Below are positions 6,135 to 14,297 of a stretch of 64,000 nt of DNA, piece after piece (position 1 is the first letter of the stretch; every line of letters begins with the position of its first letter). The notes beneath the pieces were generated by a model that was given only the letters and a program-made list of their open reading frames with translations, was not told the DNA's origin and made no database searches. Position numbers and translations under genes: made by a program. Source of the stretch: an uncultured Coriobacteriaceae bacterium (lineage in GTDB: Bacteria; Actinomycetota; Coriobacteriia; Coriobacteriales; Atopobiaceae); the NCBI GenBank assembly GCA_902801175.1, contig CADCHF010000005.1:1-64000 (forward strand), written 5' to 3'.

Positions 6135-7628
6135 TTAGTCGAGGTCCTCGCCGTTGCTCGCGATAACCTTCTTGTACCAGTGATAGGAATCCTTGAGCGA
6201 GCGCTTCATAGTGCCCTGGCCATAGTTGTCGGCATCGACGTAGATCTGGCCGTAGCGCTTGGCCATCTCGCCCTCACCGTTGGACACCATGTCCACGCAG
6301 CCCCAGTACAGGTAGCCCATCAGGGGGATGCCGTCCAGCTCGACGGCGTCCTTCATGCTCTTGATGTTGGCGCGCATGTAGTCGATGCGGTAGTCGTCGT
6401 GCACGGTGCCGTCCACAAACTCGTCGTTCCAGCCAATGCCGGACTCAACGCACCACAGGTCGCAGCGATAGCGGTTGTAGAGGGTGTTGAGCGTGATGCG
6501 CTGGCAGTCCGGGTCGGTTGCCCAACCCCAGGCGTTGGTCTTGAGGTACGGGTTGACAACGCGTCCGCCTGCGCCGCCATTGCCCTCGCCAGCCTCAAGG
6601 TCTTCGTCATGGGTCGTAATGGTGCCGCTTCCATAGAGCGAGAAGCTCAGGAAGTCGCATACGCCCTCGGCAAGGATGTCCCAGTCACCAGGCAGCGCGG
6701 GAATCTTGATGCCGTTGCGCTCGTACTCTGCGAGCTTGTACTCGGGATAGTATCCAAGCATCTGAACGTCGGAGTAGAACAGCGTGCCGTCCTGCGCCTT
6801 GAGGGCCGCCAGCTGGTCGGCCGGGTCAGACGTGTAGCCATAGACGGGACCATATGCAAGCATCATGCCAATGCGCAGGTCGGGCCAGTAGTTGTGGGCT
6901 GCAATGACGGTCTTGGCAGAGGCAAGGAACTGATGGAAGGTCGCGTTGGCAATGCTCTGCTGATTGCCATGGATAAGGCCGGCGGTCACAAACGGGGCGG
7001 CCTCGATGCAGTTAATCTCGTTGAAGGTGAGATAGTACTTGACCAGGCCGTCGAAGGCCTCAAAGCACGTGGTGGCATAGCGCACGAAGCAGTCGACCAG
7101 GTAGCGGCTGTCCCAGCCGTTGAAGCGGTTGGCAAGGCTGAGCGGGTTCTCGTAGTGCTCGAGGGTCACGAGCGGCTCGATGCCGTACTCGCGGCAGGTC
7201 TCAAAGATGTCCTTGTAGTAGGCGATGCCCTCCTGGTTGGGCTCGGGGTCGTCGCCGTTGGGGAAGATGCGGCTCCACTTGAGCGAGAAGCGCAGGCAGT
7301 TGAAGCCCTCCTCGGCGCAGAGGCGGATGTCCTCCTTGTAGTGATGGTAGAAGTCGGAGGCAATGTGGCTCGGATAGTAGATGTCAGGGTCGTCGATAAG
7401 GCAGACCTGCGCGCCTTCGGGAAGGTCGCGCACATCGCTGTGGAAGCACAGCGGGAGCTTGTCCCACGAGCCGTCCGGCATGCGGAACGTGACCTGACGC
7501 GGCACCTTGTGGGCACCGTTGGTCATGGCGTCGGCGGTGGAAAGGCCTGCTCCGCCCTCAAAGACGCCACCCTCGTACTGATTTGACGCGGTGGCTCCGC
7601 CCCAGAAGAAGTCCTTGCTAAAGCCCAT
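6135..7628 (-). CDS. GH1 6-phospho-beta-glucosidase paralogue with altered nucleophile motif
   Basis: A 497-residue GH1 enzyme with the N-terminal FFWGGATASNQYEGG signature, acid/base E204 in LTFNEIN, and HYENPLSL as in phospho-beta-glucosidases. The phosphate-binding S...GEMAKRYG.IYVD segment is present near the C-terminus. The nucleophile motif reads CVESGIG (E395) where the family normally has xENG, so the catalytic glutamate is kept but the following asparagine is serine. The C-terminal tail (WYKKVIASNGEDLD) matches the other GH1 in this window. It has a good RBS (GGGAGGAGC). It is probably active on a phosphorylated beta-glucoside, with possibly shifted specificity. Confidence 0.88.
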   Translation of the reverse strand: MGFSKDFFWGGATASNQYEGGVFEGGAGLSTADAMTNGAHKVPRQVTFRMPDGSWDKLPLCFHSDVRDLPEGAQVCLIDDPDIYYPSHIASDFYHHYKEDIRLCAEEGFNCLRFSLKWSRIFPNGDDPEPNQEGIAYYKDIFETCREYGIEPLVTLEHYENPLSLANRFNGWDSRYLVDCFVRYATTCFEAFDGLVKYYLTFNEINCIEAAPFVTAGLIHGNQQSIANATFHQFLASAKTVIAAHNYWPDLRIGMMLAYGPVYGYTSDPADQLAALKAQDGTLFYSDVQMLGYYPEYKLAEYERNGIKIPALPGDWDILAEGVCDFLSFSLYGSGTITTHDEDLEAGEGNGGAGGRVVNPYLKTNAWGWATDPDCQRITLNTLYNRYRCDLWCVESGIGWNDEFVDGTVHDDYRIDYMRANIKSMKDAVELDGIPLMGYLYWGCVDMVSNGEGEMAKRYGQIYVDADNYGQGTMKRSLKDSYHWYKKVIASNGEDLD

Positions 7629-7804
7629 GTAAAGCTCCTCCCACTCGCTATGCTTGTTGCATCATGTACCTCAAAGCAACCCTCATAATATCAAGCCGTT
7701 GTGGCGTGTGAGAGAGGTGTACCGCCTAGATGCATCGAGCTCACGGGAAACGGAGAGAGCGCACGGCCATCAAAGTCTAATCAAATGACGGAGGGCGCCT
7801 GCGC

Positions 7805-8294
7805 TTATGGTTTGGGGTCACGCCTGAACAGTCGCGCAATGCCAGCGCACAGCAGGCAGAGCACAAAGCCACAGGCAAACCCGCACATGTCGAGCAGCAC
7901 GTCGGCCGTCATCCCCGCACGGCCCGGCACAAAGCGCTGTATGGTCTCGTCGATGTTGGGCACGGCGCACCAAATTCCGCCTAGTACCAGCGCGGAGACG
8001 ACTGGCGCAGAAGTGGCCGGACTTGCGAACGTAGTGGTGGAGGAGCGACGAGTCGTTAAGCACGTTGATGATGCCGGGATGCTCGGCCAGGAGCCTCGTT
8101 ATGGGCGGAAAGTCCTGTCCAACAAGCCACATGCCTGCCTTTTGCACAACCTCGAGCACAAGGGAGCTCTCCATGCTCGACTGCGTGCCCGGAATAAGCG
8201 AATGGCCCCAGATCACGCAGACCCAGGCTGCAAGAAGCCCCCACGAGACCAGCTGCGGCATGAGGCCCGAGCCATTGTGATGGTGTCTACCCAA
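7805..8294 (-). pseudogene. VanZ-like membrane protein gene with internal deletion and frameshift
   Basis: The first part reads LVSWGLLAAWVCVIWGHSLI and reaches the VanZ core HYVRKSGHF. Directly after it the frame changes: the continuing frame is nonsense, while the next frame gives VVSALVLGGIWCAVPNIDET, IQRFVPGRAGMTADVLLDMC and a stop at 7805-7807. VanZ proteins normally have an EY..LG membrane segment of about 30 residues between these blocks, and it is absent. A non-triplet deletion therefore removed a transmembrane segment. The most plausible start is TTG at 8292-8294 (GGGGAG five bases upstream) or ATG at 8259-8261. Confidence 0.65.
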
Positions 8295-8354
8295 GCCAAC
8301 TCCCCTATCATAAAGCCCGACACAGTATAGAGATGGTACCCAAGGACAAAGGCG

Positions 8355-8666
8355 ATGGACTCCTTCTTTGCAAGAACCTACGAATTGGTAAGGCAGATTC
8401 CCGAAGGCCGCGTGGCGAGCTACGGACAGCTTGCGCGCATGATGGGCGAGCCGCGCAAGGCGCGCTTTGTGGGATTTGCCATGCACGCGAGCCCCGGTAT
8501 GGCTGGTGGCGTGCCCTGCCACAGGGTGGTCTTTAAGGACGGACGGCTGGCGCCAGGCTTTGCCTTTGGCGGACCGGACGTTCAGCGCGAGATGCTCGAG
8601 CAAGAAGGCATAGGGTTTTTACCCGACGGCCGTGTTGACATGAAGTCGTACTCCTGGGAGGCATAG
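8355..8666 (+). CDS. MGMT-family DNA alkyltransferase-like protein (single domain)
   Basis: The 103-residue protein consists only of the C-terminal domain of O6-alkylguanine-DNA alkyltransferases: a helix-turn-helix (GRVASYGQLARMMG), then the active-site loop GVPCHRVV with C55, and the closing GFAFGG..VQREMLEQEG. Alkyltransferase-like (ATL) proteins share this short build but usually have Trp in place of the cysteine. Here the acceptor cysteine is present, so direct repair is possible as well as lesion recognition. It is divergent from the broken VanZ gene and ends in a bidirectional terminator that overlaps its stop codon. Confidence 0.8.
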   Translation: MDSFFARTYELVRQIPEGRVASYGQLARMMGEPRKARFVGFAMHASPGMAGGVPCHRVVFKDGRLAPGFAFGGPDVQREMLEQEGIGFLPDGRVDMKSYSWEA

Positions 8667-8701
8667 CTAGGGGGTCCAGAAGCTCATCTGGACCCCCTAG
8701 C
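8666..8701. terminator. Bidirectional terminator between convergent genes
   Basis: GCTAGGGGGTCCAGA and TCTGGACCCCCTAGC form a perfect 15-bp stem with a 6-nt loop between the plus-strand alkyltransferase gene and the minus-strand DUF1667 gene. Confidence 0.8.
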
Positions 8702-8730
8702 TCATCAGCTGACTGTGCCGTTGATTGCGT

Positions 8731-9096
8731 TTACGCGCTCTTGGTGGCAATCACGTCGACGCCCGTGCCGGCAACGTTTGCCAGCACGACATCGCCAATG
8801 GCGATGGGTGCCTTTGCCCGCACGCCAGCGAGCTCGCTCACCACGTCAAAGATCTTTCCCTTGGGGATGTCGGTTGCGGTCTTGACGGAGACCATGTGCT
8901 CGGTGGCACTGCCGTCAACCGGCACCGTGGTCGTCACCGTACGACGAGGGTTGGTGACTTCCTTGCGACCGTACGCATCGCCACGAGGGCAGGTGTTTCC
9001 ACTGACCGAGGTGACCTCGCCGTCCTCAAGGGTAACCGTGAGCGGGCACCCGAGCGGACAGTTGATGCAGATAAGCTCGCGAATCTCGGTTGCCAT
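8731..9096 (-). CDS. DUF1667 protein of the GlpA/GlpB-type oxidoreductase operon
   Basis: A 121-residue protein with an N-terminal ICINCPLGCPLTV metal-binding loop and a later CPRG cysteine, as in the DUF1667 family. The cysteine pattern suits an iron-sulfur or zinc site and the family is thought to act as a small electron-transfer subunit. It starts 2 nt after the preceding flavoprotein gene stops. Such proteins are found third in operons with two FAD-dependent dehydrogenase genes, exactly the arrangement here. Confidence 0.85.
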   Translation of the reverse strand: MATEIRELICINCPLGCPLTVTLEDGEVTSVSGNTCPRGDAYGRKEVTNPRRTVTTTVPVDGSATEHMVSVKTATDIPKGKIFDVVSELAGVRAKAPIAIGDVVLANVAGTGVDVIATKSA

Positions 9097-9098
9097 GG

Positions 9099-10376
9099 CT
9101 ACTCCTCCTCGAGCTTGATGGTGATGTTGGCAAGGTTGGGACGCGCCTCAAGGTCGCTGCGCTTCAAGACGACCTGTTCCATCTCGCCAGGCGCCATCAC
9201 GCGCTTCTTGCGGTGCTGGATGCGCTCGTCGTCAAGGTAGACGCTCACGTAGCGGTCGCGGTACTCGTTGGCAACGCGGAACCTCACGGTGAGCAGCTTG
9301 TCCATACGGCTCGGGTCGATGAAGGAAGGCACCGTGTAGCGAACGCCATCGGTTGCGGTAACGGGAATGCCGCGGGACCCCTTTGCCTCAAAGCCCTCGG
9401 TCACAAAGCGGGCTGCCTGAGCGCCTGCCGCCGAGGCCTCCTCGCTCACGTAGTCGACGAGGTCGTGCACGTGGAGGACGTTTCCGCAGGCAAAGACACC
9501 AGGGATGCTGGTCTGGAGGCTCTCGTCAACAACGGGACCGCGCGTGACGGGCGAAATCTCGACACCTGCCTCACGCGACAGCTCGTTTTCGGGGAGAAGG
9601 CCCACCGAGAGCATGAGGGTGTCGCATGGATAGCGTACCTCGGTGCCAGGGATGGGACGCAGATGGTCGTCGACCTCGGCAATGGTCACGGCCTCAACGC
9701 GGTCACGGCCCTCGATGTCAACCACTGTGTGGCTTAGCAGCAGGGGGATGCCAAAGTCATCGAGGCACTGCACGATGTTGCGCTTGAGTCCGCCGGAATA
9801 CGGCATGATCTCGGCCACGCAGGCAACGTGGGCGCCCTCGAGCGTCATGCGGCGCGCCATGATGAGTCCAATGTCACCAGAGCCCAGAATGACGACCTCG
9901 CGGCCGGGAAGCTGGCCCTCGATGTTCACCAGCCGCTGGGCGGTGCCGGCGGAGAAGATGCCTGCCGGACGATATCCAGGTGTGGCGAGTCCTCCGCGAG
10001 GGCGCTCGCGGCAGCCCATTGCGAGCACGACGGCACCTGCTTGCATGCGCGTGATGCCCGCCTCGGCACTCACGGCGGTCACAACACGGTCGGCAGAGAT
10101 GTCCACGACCATGGTGCCAAGACGACGCTCGATACACAGCTCGTTGGCGCGTTGCTCATAGCGTGCCGCGTACTCGGGGCCAGTGAGCTCCTCCTTAAAG
10201 GTGTGCAGGCCAAAGCCATTGTGGATGCACTGGTTGAGAATGCCGCCGAGCTTGGTGTCGCGCTCAAGGATGATGACGTCGTGCTCTCCGGCCTCGTAGG
10301 CCGCTATTGCAGCGGCAAGGCCTGCCGGGCCGCCACCAACGACAACGATGGCGTGGCGCTCGATTTGCTTGGTCAT
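9099..10376 (-). CDS. FAD/NAD(P)-dependent oxidoreductase (GlpB-position flavoprotein)
   Basis: A 425-residue protein of the pyridine nucleotide-disulfide oxidoreductase fold. The FAD-binding GGGPAGLAAA lies near residues 14-23. The second dinucleotide fold opens VVILGSGDIGLIMARR, and the ATP-like GVFACGNVLHVHDLVD segment completes the FAD site. An MGCRERPRG loop is typical of the group found beside GlpA-like proteins. It overlaps the upstream dehydrogenase gene by 4 nt. It probably passes electrons from the upstream dehydrogenase to another acceptor, with DUF1667 as partner. Confidence 0.85.
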   Translation of the reverse strand: MTKQIERHAIVVVGGGPAGLAAAIAAYEAGEHDVIILERDTKLGGILNQCIHNGFGLHTFKEELTGPEYAARYEQRANELCIERRLGTMVVDISADRVVTAVSAEAGITRMQAGAVVLAMGCRERPRGGLATPGYRPAGIFSAGTAQRLVNIEGQLPGREVVILGSGDIGLIMARRMTLEGAHVACVAEIMPYSGGLKRNIVQCLDDFGIPLLLSHTVVDIEGRDRVEAVTIAEVDDHLRPIPGTEVRYPCDTLMLSVGLLPENELSREAGVEISPVTRGPVVDESLQTSIPGVFACGNVLHVHDLVDYVSEEASAAGAQAARFVTEGFEAKGSRGIPVTATDGVRYTVPSFIDPSRMDKLLTVRFRVANEYRDRYVSVYLDDERIQHRKKRVMAPGEMEQVVLKRSDLEARPNLANITIKLEEE

Positions 10377-11905
10377 CGTGCGTCACCTCCCTCCACCGGC
10401 TGCGTGCTTATGTTGAGCCGGTCCTTGTTGCGGCCAACGACAATCTCGGAGCCCGGTCCACGCTTGGTGATCTCGTCCGGGGACATGCCCAGCTCGCGCT
10501 CGAGGATCTCCATGATCTTGGGCGTGCAGAAGCCGCCCTGGCAGCGGCCCATGGTGGCGCCGGTCCTGCGCTTGATGGCGTCGAGCGAGCGGGCCTGCGG
10601 AACGCGGTGGATGACGTCGACGATCTGCGCCTCGCTCACCCTGCAGCAGCGGCAGATGATGTTGCCGTAGGCGGGGTCCTTCTGGCAGAGCTCGTCCCAC
10701 TCGTCGAAGCTCGTGATGACGAGGTTGACGACGCCGGGGCGCGTGGGGTCAAAGGCGCCCTCGGGCTTGCGCTGGGCGCCCAGACGCTCGGCGACGAGGC
10801 CGGAGACCATGACGCCAATCGCGGGGGCGCTGGTGAGGCCGGGGCTCTCGATGGCGGCGCAGTCGAAGAGGCCGGGAGCCCCCTCGAGCTCGCCGATCAC
10901 GAAGTCGTGAGCGGCCTGGTGGGCGCGCAGGCCCGCGAAGGTGGTGATGACCTCGCGCAGGGGCACGTTCTTCACCGTGAGCGAGCTCTTGGAAGCGACC
11001 TCGGCGAGGCCCTCGGCCGTCGTCTGGGTGGCCTCCTTGCTCTCCACGTCGGTGGCCGTGGGGCCAACGATGAGGTTGCCGTGGACCGTGGGGCTCACGA
11101 GCACGCCCTTGCCCATGGCCGTGGGCAGCATGAAGATCGTATGGGTCACGTGCTGACCGGCGGTGGTGTCGAGCAGGTAGTACTCGCCCTTGCGCGGGAC
11201 GATGGTGAGCTCGTTGGGGGCCACGGAGGGCTCGATGGGCGGGACATCGCTCTTGCCCGAGGCCGCGAGGAACAGGGCGTGGATGTCGTCGGCATAGACG
11301 CCGGCTGCGTTGACCACGCACTTTGCGGTCACGGTGCCGTCGCCGGCTGCGAGCTCCCATGCGTCGCCGGCCTTGCGGACGCCGGTGACCTTGGTGTTGA
11401 AGCGGAACTCCACGCCGTTGGCGGCTGCGTTCTCGGCGAGGGCCACCGTGAGGCCAAAGGGGTCGACGATGCCGCCGGTTGGCGCCCAGAGCGCAGCCAC
11501 GGCCTCGTCGGAGATGTTCGGCTCCATCTGTAGCAGCTCGTCGCGCTCGATGATCCGCAGGTCGGGCACACCGTTTGCCTGGCCGCGCTCGAGCAGCTCC
11601 TGCAGCCCGGGACGCGTCTCCTCGCTCACGCACACCACGAGCGACCCCACGGGCAGCACGGCAAAGTTGAGCTCCTTGGCCCACTCGTACATGAGGCGGT
11701 TGCCCTCGACGTTGAGCTTCGCCATGAGCGAGCCCGGCTGGGCGTCAAAGCCTGCGTGCACGATGGCCGAGTTGGCCTTGGAGGTGCCGCAGCACACGTC
11801 CTCCTCTCGCTCGAGCACGCATACGGAGCAGTCGTACCTGGCCAGCTCGCGCGCTATCGAGCAGCCTGAGACTCCCGCGCCTATGATTGCCACGTCATAC
11901 ATCAA
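10373..11905 (-). CDS. GlpA-like FAD-dependent dehydrogenase with BFD iron-sulfur domain
   Basis: A 510-residue DAO-family flavoprotein. FAD-binding IIGAGVSGCSIARELARYD is at the N-terminus, and substrate-domain segments VNAAGVYAD and FAGLRAH lie in the middle. A C-terminal [2Fe-2S] BFD-like domain has ICRCC and GRCQGGFC cysteines. This is the architecture of the anaerobic glycerol-3-phosphate dehydrogenase catalytic subunit GlpA and of close relatives with other 2-hydroxy-acid-like substrates. It is first gene of the three-gene operon. No glycerol kinase or facilitator is adjacent, so the glycerol-3-phosphate assignment is probable, not certain. Confidence 0.82.
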   Translation of the reverse strand: MMYDVAIIGAGVSGCSIARELARYDCSVCVLEREEDVCCGTSKANSAIVHAGFDAQPGSLMAKLNVEGNRLMYEWAKELNFAVLPVGSLVVCVSEETRPGLQELLERGQANGVPDLRIIERDELLQMEPNISDEAVAALWAPTGGIVDPFGLTVALAENAAANGVEFRFNTKVTGVRKAGDAWELAAGDGTVTAKCVVNAAGVYADDIHALFLAASGKSDVPPIEPSVAPNELTIVPRKGEYYLLDTTAGQHVTHTIFMLPTAMGKGVLVSPTVHGNLIVGPTATDVESKEATQTTAEGLAEVASKSSLTVKNVPLREVITTFAGLRAHQAAHDFVIGELEGAPGLFDCAAIESPGLTSAPAIGVMVSGLVAERLGAQRKPEGAFDPTRPGVVNLVITSFDEWDELCQKDPAYGNIICRCCRVSEAQIVDVIHRVPQARSLDAIKRRTGATMGRCQGGFCTPKIMEILERELGMSPDEITKRGPGSEIVVGRNKDRLNISTQPVEGGDAR

Positions 11906-12030
11906 ACCCTCTCCTTCCCGTCAGCGACGGCTTTCTTTTCCTATACGGTAGCGCAGCCCAACAGAATAGTAGTTCGCGCATCGGGGAGATGCGTAAGGCG
12001 CTCGGCCCCCAGACCCGCACAGCCTCTCCG

Positions 12031-12131
12031 GCAAAATTCTTCGTTCTTGTCCCGACGTGACAGAGGGACGGGGGTGCATTGTCACGTCCGGTGCACGTTT
12101 GGCCCCCGCCTGCAAAACTCTTCGTTCTTGT
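12031..12131. repeat. 20-bp direct repeat
   Basis: GCAAAATTCTTCGTTCTTGT (12031-12050) and GCAAAACTCTTCGTTCTTGT (12112-12131) differ at one base and are offset by 81 bp. They flank the first palindromic element of the adjacent cluster. Confidence 0.8.
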
Positions 12132-12425
12132 GACGCGGCAAGGAGCGCCGCGACAGGCCGGACATCGGGGACGGTTCCTTTTGTCCGAAAAGCCTGTACT
12201 GCGCTTGTGCATCCCCCAGGGAGAAGCTGTTCCGTGCGCGTCTGCAAGTGCGATGGCGCGCCTCCTGGCCACCCGCCTCCCCGCATGCCAGTTTGTTCCG
12301 ATCTACTTTGCGTAGCTGACACAACGTTCACGGTTGGCGCCTCTTCTCCCAAAGACGCCCGTCGACGTGACTACGCCCCCGTCCCTCTGTCGCGCAGATG
12401 GAACACAAACCCGTCCCCTGTTCCA
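12054..12425. repeat. Cluster of GGGACGG-core palindromic (REP-like) elements
   Basis: Four elements share a GGGACGG core in the loop of a palindrome. (A) 12054-12088: GACGTGACA/TGTCACGTC, a perfect 9-bp stem. (B) 12159-12187: CGGACA/TGTCCG around GGGGACGGTTCC. (C) 12399-12425, inverted: TGGAACA/TGTTCCA. (D) 12364-12395, inverted and degenerate, matching A over GACAGAGGGACGGGGG. They fill most of the 530-bp gap between the glp-like operon and the ABC exporter. Such elements resemble REP sequences mobilised by TnpA-REP (RAYT) transposases. No transposase is in the window. No protein gene is credible in 11906-12434. Confidence 0.7.
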
Positions 12426-12434
12426 CAGCGGGGG

Positions 12435-14297
12435 TTAGGAGAGGCCCTCCCATTGGGATTCGTAGAGCTTGGCGTAGAAGCTGCCCTGCGCGAGGAGCTC
12501 TTCGTGGGTGCCGTGCTCGCTGATGCGACCGTCCTGCATGACCAGGATCTGGTCGGCGTTGCGCACGGTGGAGAGGCGGTGCGCCACCACCAGTGACGTG
12601 CGACCCTCCATCATGCGGTCGAAGGCGTCCTGAACCTGCAGCTCGGTGCGGGTGTCGATGGAGCTCGTGGCCTCGTCGAGCAGCAGCACGGCAGGGTCGG
12701 CGAGCATCACGCGCGCGATGCAGAGGAGCTGCCGCTGGCCCTGGCTGAGCGCACCGCCGCCCTCTCCCACCATCGTCTGGCAGCCGTCGGGGAGCTGCTC
12801 GATGAACTTGTGGGCATGGGCGCGCCTGGCCGCCTGCTCCACCTGCTCGTCGGTCGCTCCGGGCCTGCTGTAGCGGATGTTGTCGGCGATGGTCCCCGAG
12901 AAGAGCCACGTGTCCTGCAGCACCATGCCAAAGGCGCTCCTCAGGCTCTCGCGCGTGCAGTCCGCCGTGTCGTGCCCGTCGATGAGGATGCGGCCACCGT
13001 CGAGGTCGTAGAAGCGCAGCAGCAGGTTGATGAGGGTGGTCTTGCCACAGCCCGTGGGACCGACCAGCGCGATCCGCTGCCCGGGCGCGGCATGGAAGGT
13101 GATGTCTTTGAGCAGCGGGTTGCCCTCCACGTAGGAGAAGCTCACGTTCTCGAACACGAGGTCGCCGGCGGGGTTCTCCAGCGTGTGCGCTCCCTCGGGG
13201 TTCGGCGCCTCCTCCGGCGCGTCCAGCAGCGAGAACACGCGGCGCGCGGAGGCGAGGGCCGCCTGGAGCTGCGTCACCACGCCACTGATCTCGTTGAACG
13301 GCTTCATGTACTGGTTGGAGTACGAGAGGAAGCTCTGCACCTGGCCCACCGTGAGCGGCGAGGGCCTGCCCAGGACCACGCACATGCAGCCCACCACGGC
13401 CACGGCGGCGTAGATGACGTTGTTGACGACGCGCGTGGACGGGTTGGTGAGCGAGCTCACGAACTGCGCGCGCTCCCCCACCGCAAAGAGCTGCTCGTTG
13501 AGGCGCGCGAACTCGGCCTGGCAGTAGTCGCCACGCGAGAAGGTCTGCAGCAGCCGCTGGTTGGAGACCGTTTCGTTCACATAGGCGCCGAGCTGCCCCT
13601 GCAGGCGCTGCTGCTCGGCGAAGCTCGAGGACGAGCGCCGCGCGACCTGCCCGGCCACAAAGATCGTGAGTGGCGTGAGGGCAACCACCACGGCCGCCAC
13701 CGGCAACGAGAGCGAGCACATGAAGACGAGCGTCCCCACGATGGTGACCACGCCGGTGGAGAGCTGGCCAAAGCCCTGGAGCAGGCCGTCGCCCACCTGG
13801 TCCACGTCACCGGTGATGCGCATGAGGATGTCGCCATGGGCGTGCCCGTCCACGAAGGAGAGCGGCAACCTGCGGAGCTTGTCGAAGGCCGCGGTGCGCA
13901 TGCGGTTGGTCGTCTCGTACGAGAGCCGGTTGGTGAGGTAGCCGCCCAAGAACTGCGTGGCGGCCGCGAGGGGCACCACCACGCAGAGCCTCAGCAGGTA
14001 GGGCGAGAGGCCCGCGAAGTCCACATGGCCTGCCGCCACCATGCGGTCGATGGCGCCGCCGATGATGATGGGCACCCAGAGCTGGAGCACGACCGAGGCC
14101 GCGGAGGCGACGAACGAGAAGACGAGGAGCGTGGCGCTCGAACCCATCATGGCAAGGAGTCGCCGCACGACCTCGCCGGTCGTCATCGGGGAGCTGTCGA
14201 GTGCCTCGGGCGAGCCCGGCCCCTTGCCGCTCCCCTCGTTGCGGATGACCGCCATGCTTCCTCCGCCGAGTGCGGAACCCGAGTAGAGGTTTGCCAT
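12435..14297 (-). CDS. ABC exporter half-transporter with consensus ATPase site
   Basis: This 620-residue type I ABC exporter subunit has six predicted membrane helices (about 55-330) followed by an ATPase domain. Walker A is GPTGCGKTT (413-421), the signature is LSQGQ (517-521) and Walker B with catalytic glutamate is LLLDEATSS (538-546). It has an unusual ~45-residue Gly/Ser-rich N-terminal extension. Its ATG follows the stop of the partner gene with no gap. Because the partner has a degenerate site, the two should form a heterodimeric multidrug- or lipid-type exporter. The substrate is unknown. Confidence 0.88.
   Translation of the reverse strand: MANLYSGSALGGGSMAVIRNEGSGKGPGSPEALDSSPMTTGEVVRRLLAMMGSSATLLVFSFVASAASVVLQLWVPIIIGGAIDRMVAAGHVDFAGLSPYLLRLCVVVPLAAATQFLGGYLTNRLSYETTNRMRTAAFDKLRRLPLSFVDGHAHGDILMRITGDVDQVGDGLLQGFGQLSTGVVTIVGTLVFMCSLSLPVAAVVVALTPLTIFVAGQVARRSSSSFAEQQRLQGQLGAYVNETVSNQRLLQTFSRGDYCQAEFARLNEQLFAVGERAQFVSSLTNPSTRVVNNVIYAAVAVVGCMCVVLGRPSPLTVGQVQSFLSYSNQYMKPFNEISGVVTQLQAALASARRVFSLLDAPEEAPNPEGAHTLENPAGDLVFENVSFSYVEGNPLLKDITFHAAPGQRIALVGPTGCGKTTLINLLLRFYDLDGGRILIDGHDTADCTRESLRSAFGMVLQDTWLFSGTIADNIRYSRPGATDEQVEQAARRAHAHKFIEQLPDGCQTMVGEGGGALSQGQRQLLCIARVMLADPAVLLLDEATSSIDTRTELQVQDAFDRMMEGRTSLVVAHRLSTVRNADQILVMQDGRISEHGTHEELLAQGSFYAKLYESQWEGLS

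Noticed and set aside
5892..7586. 564-codon plus-strand open frame
   Set aside because: Antisense to the second GH1 gene; no motifs and no RBS.
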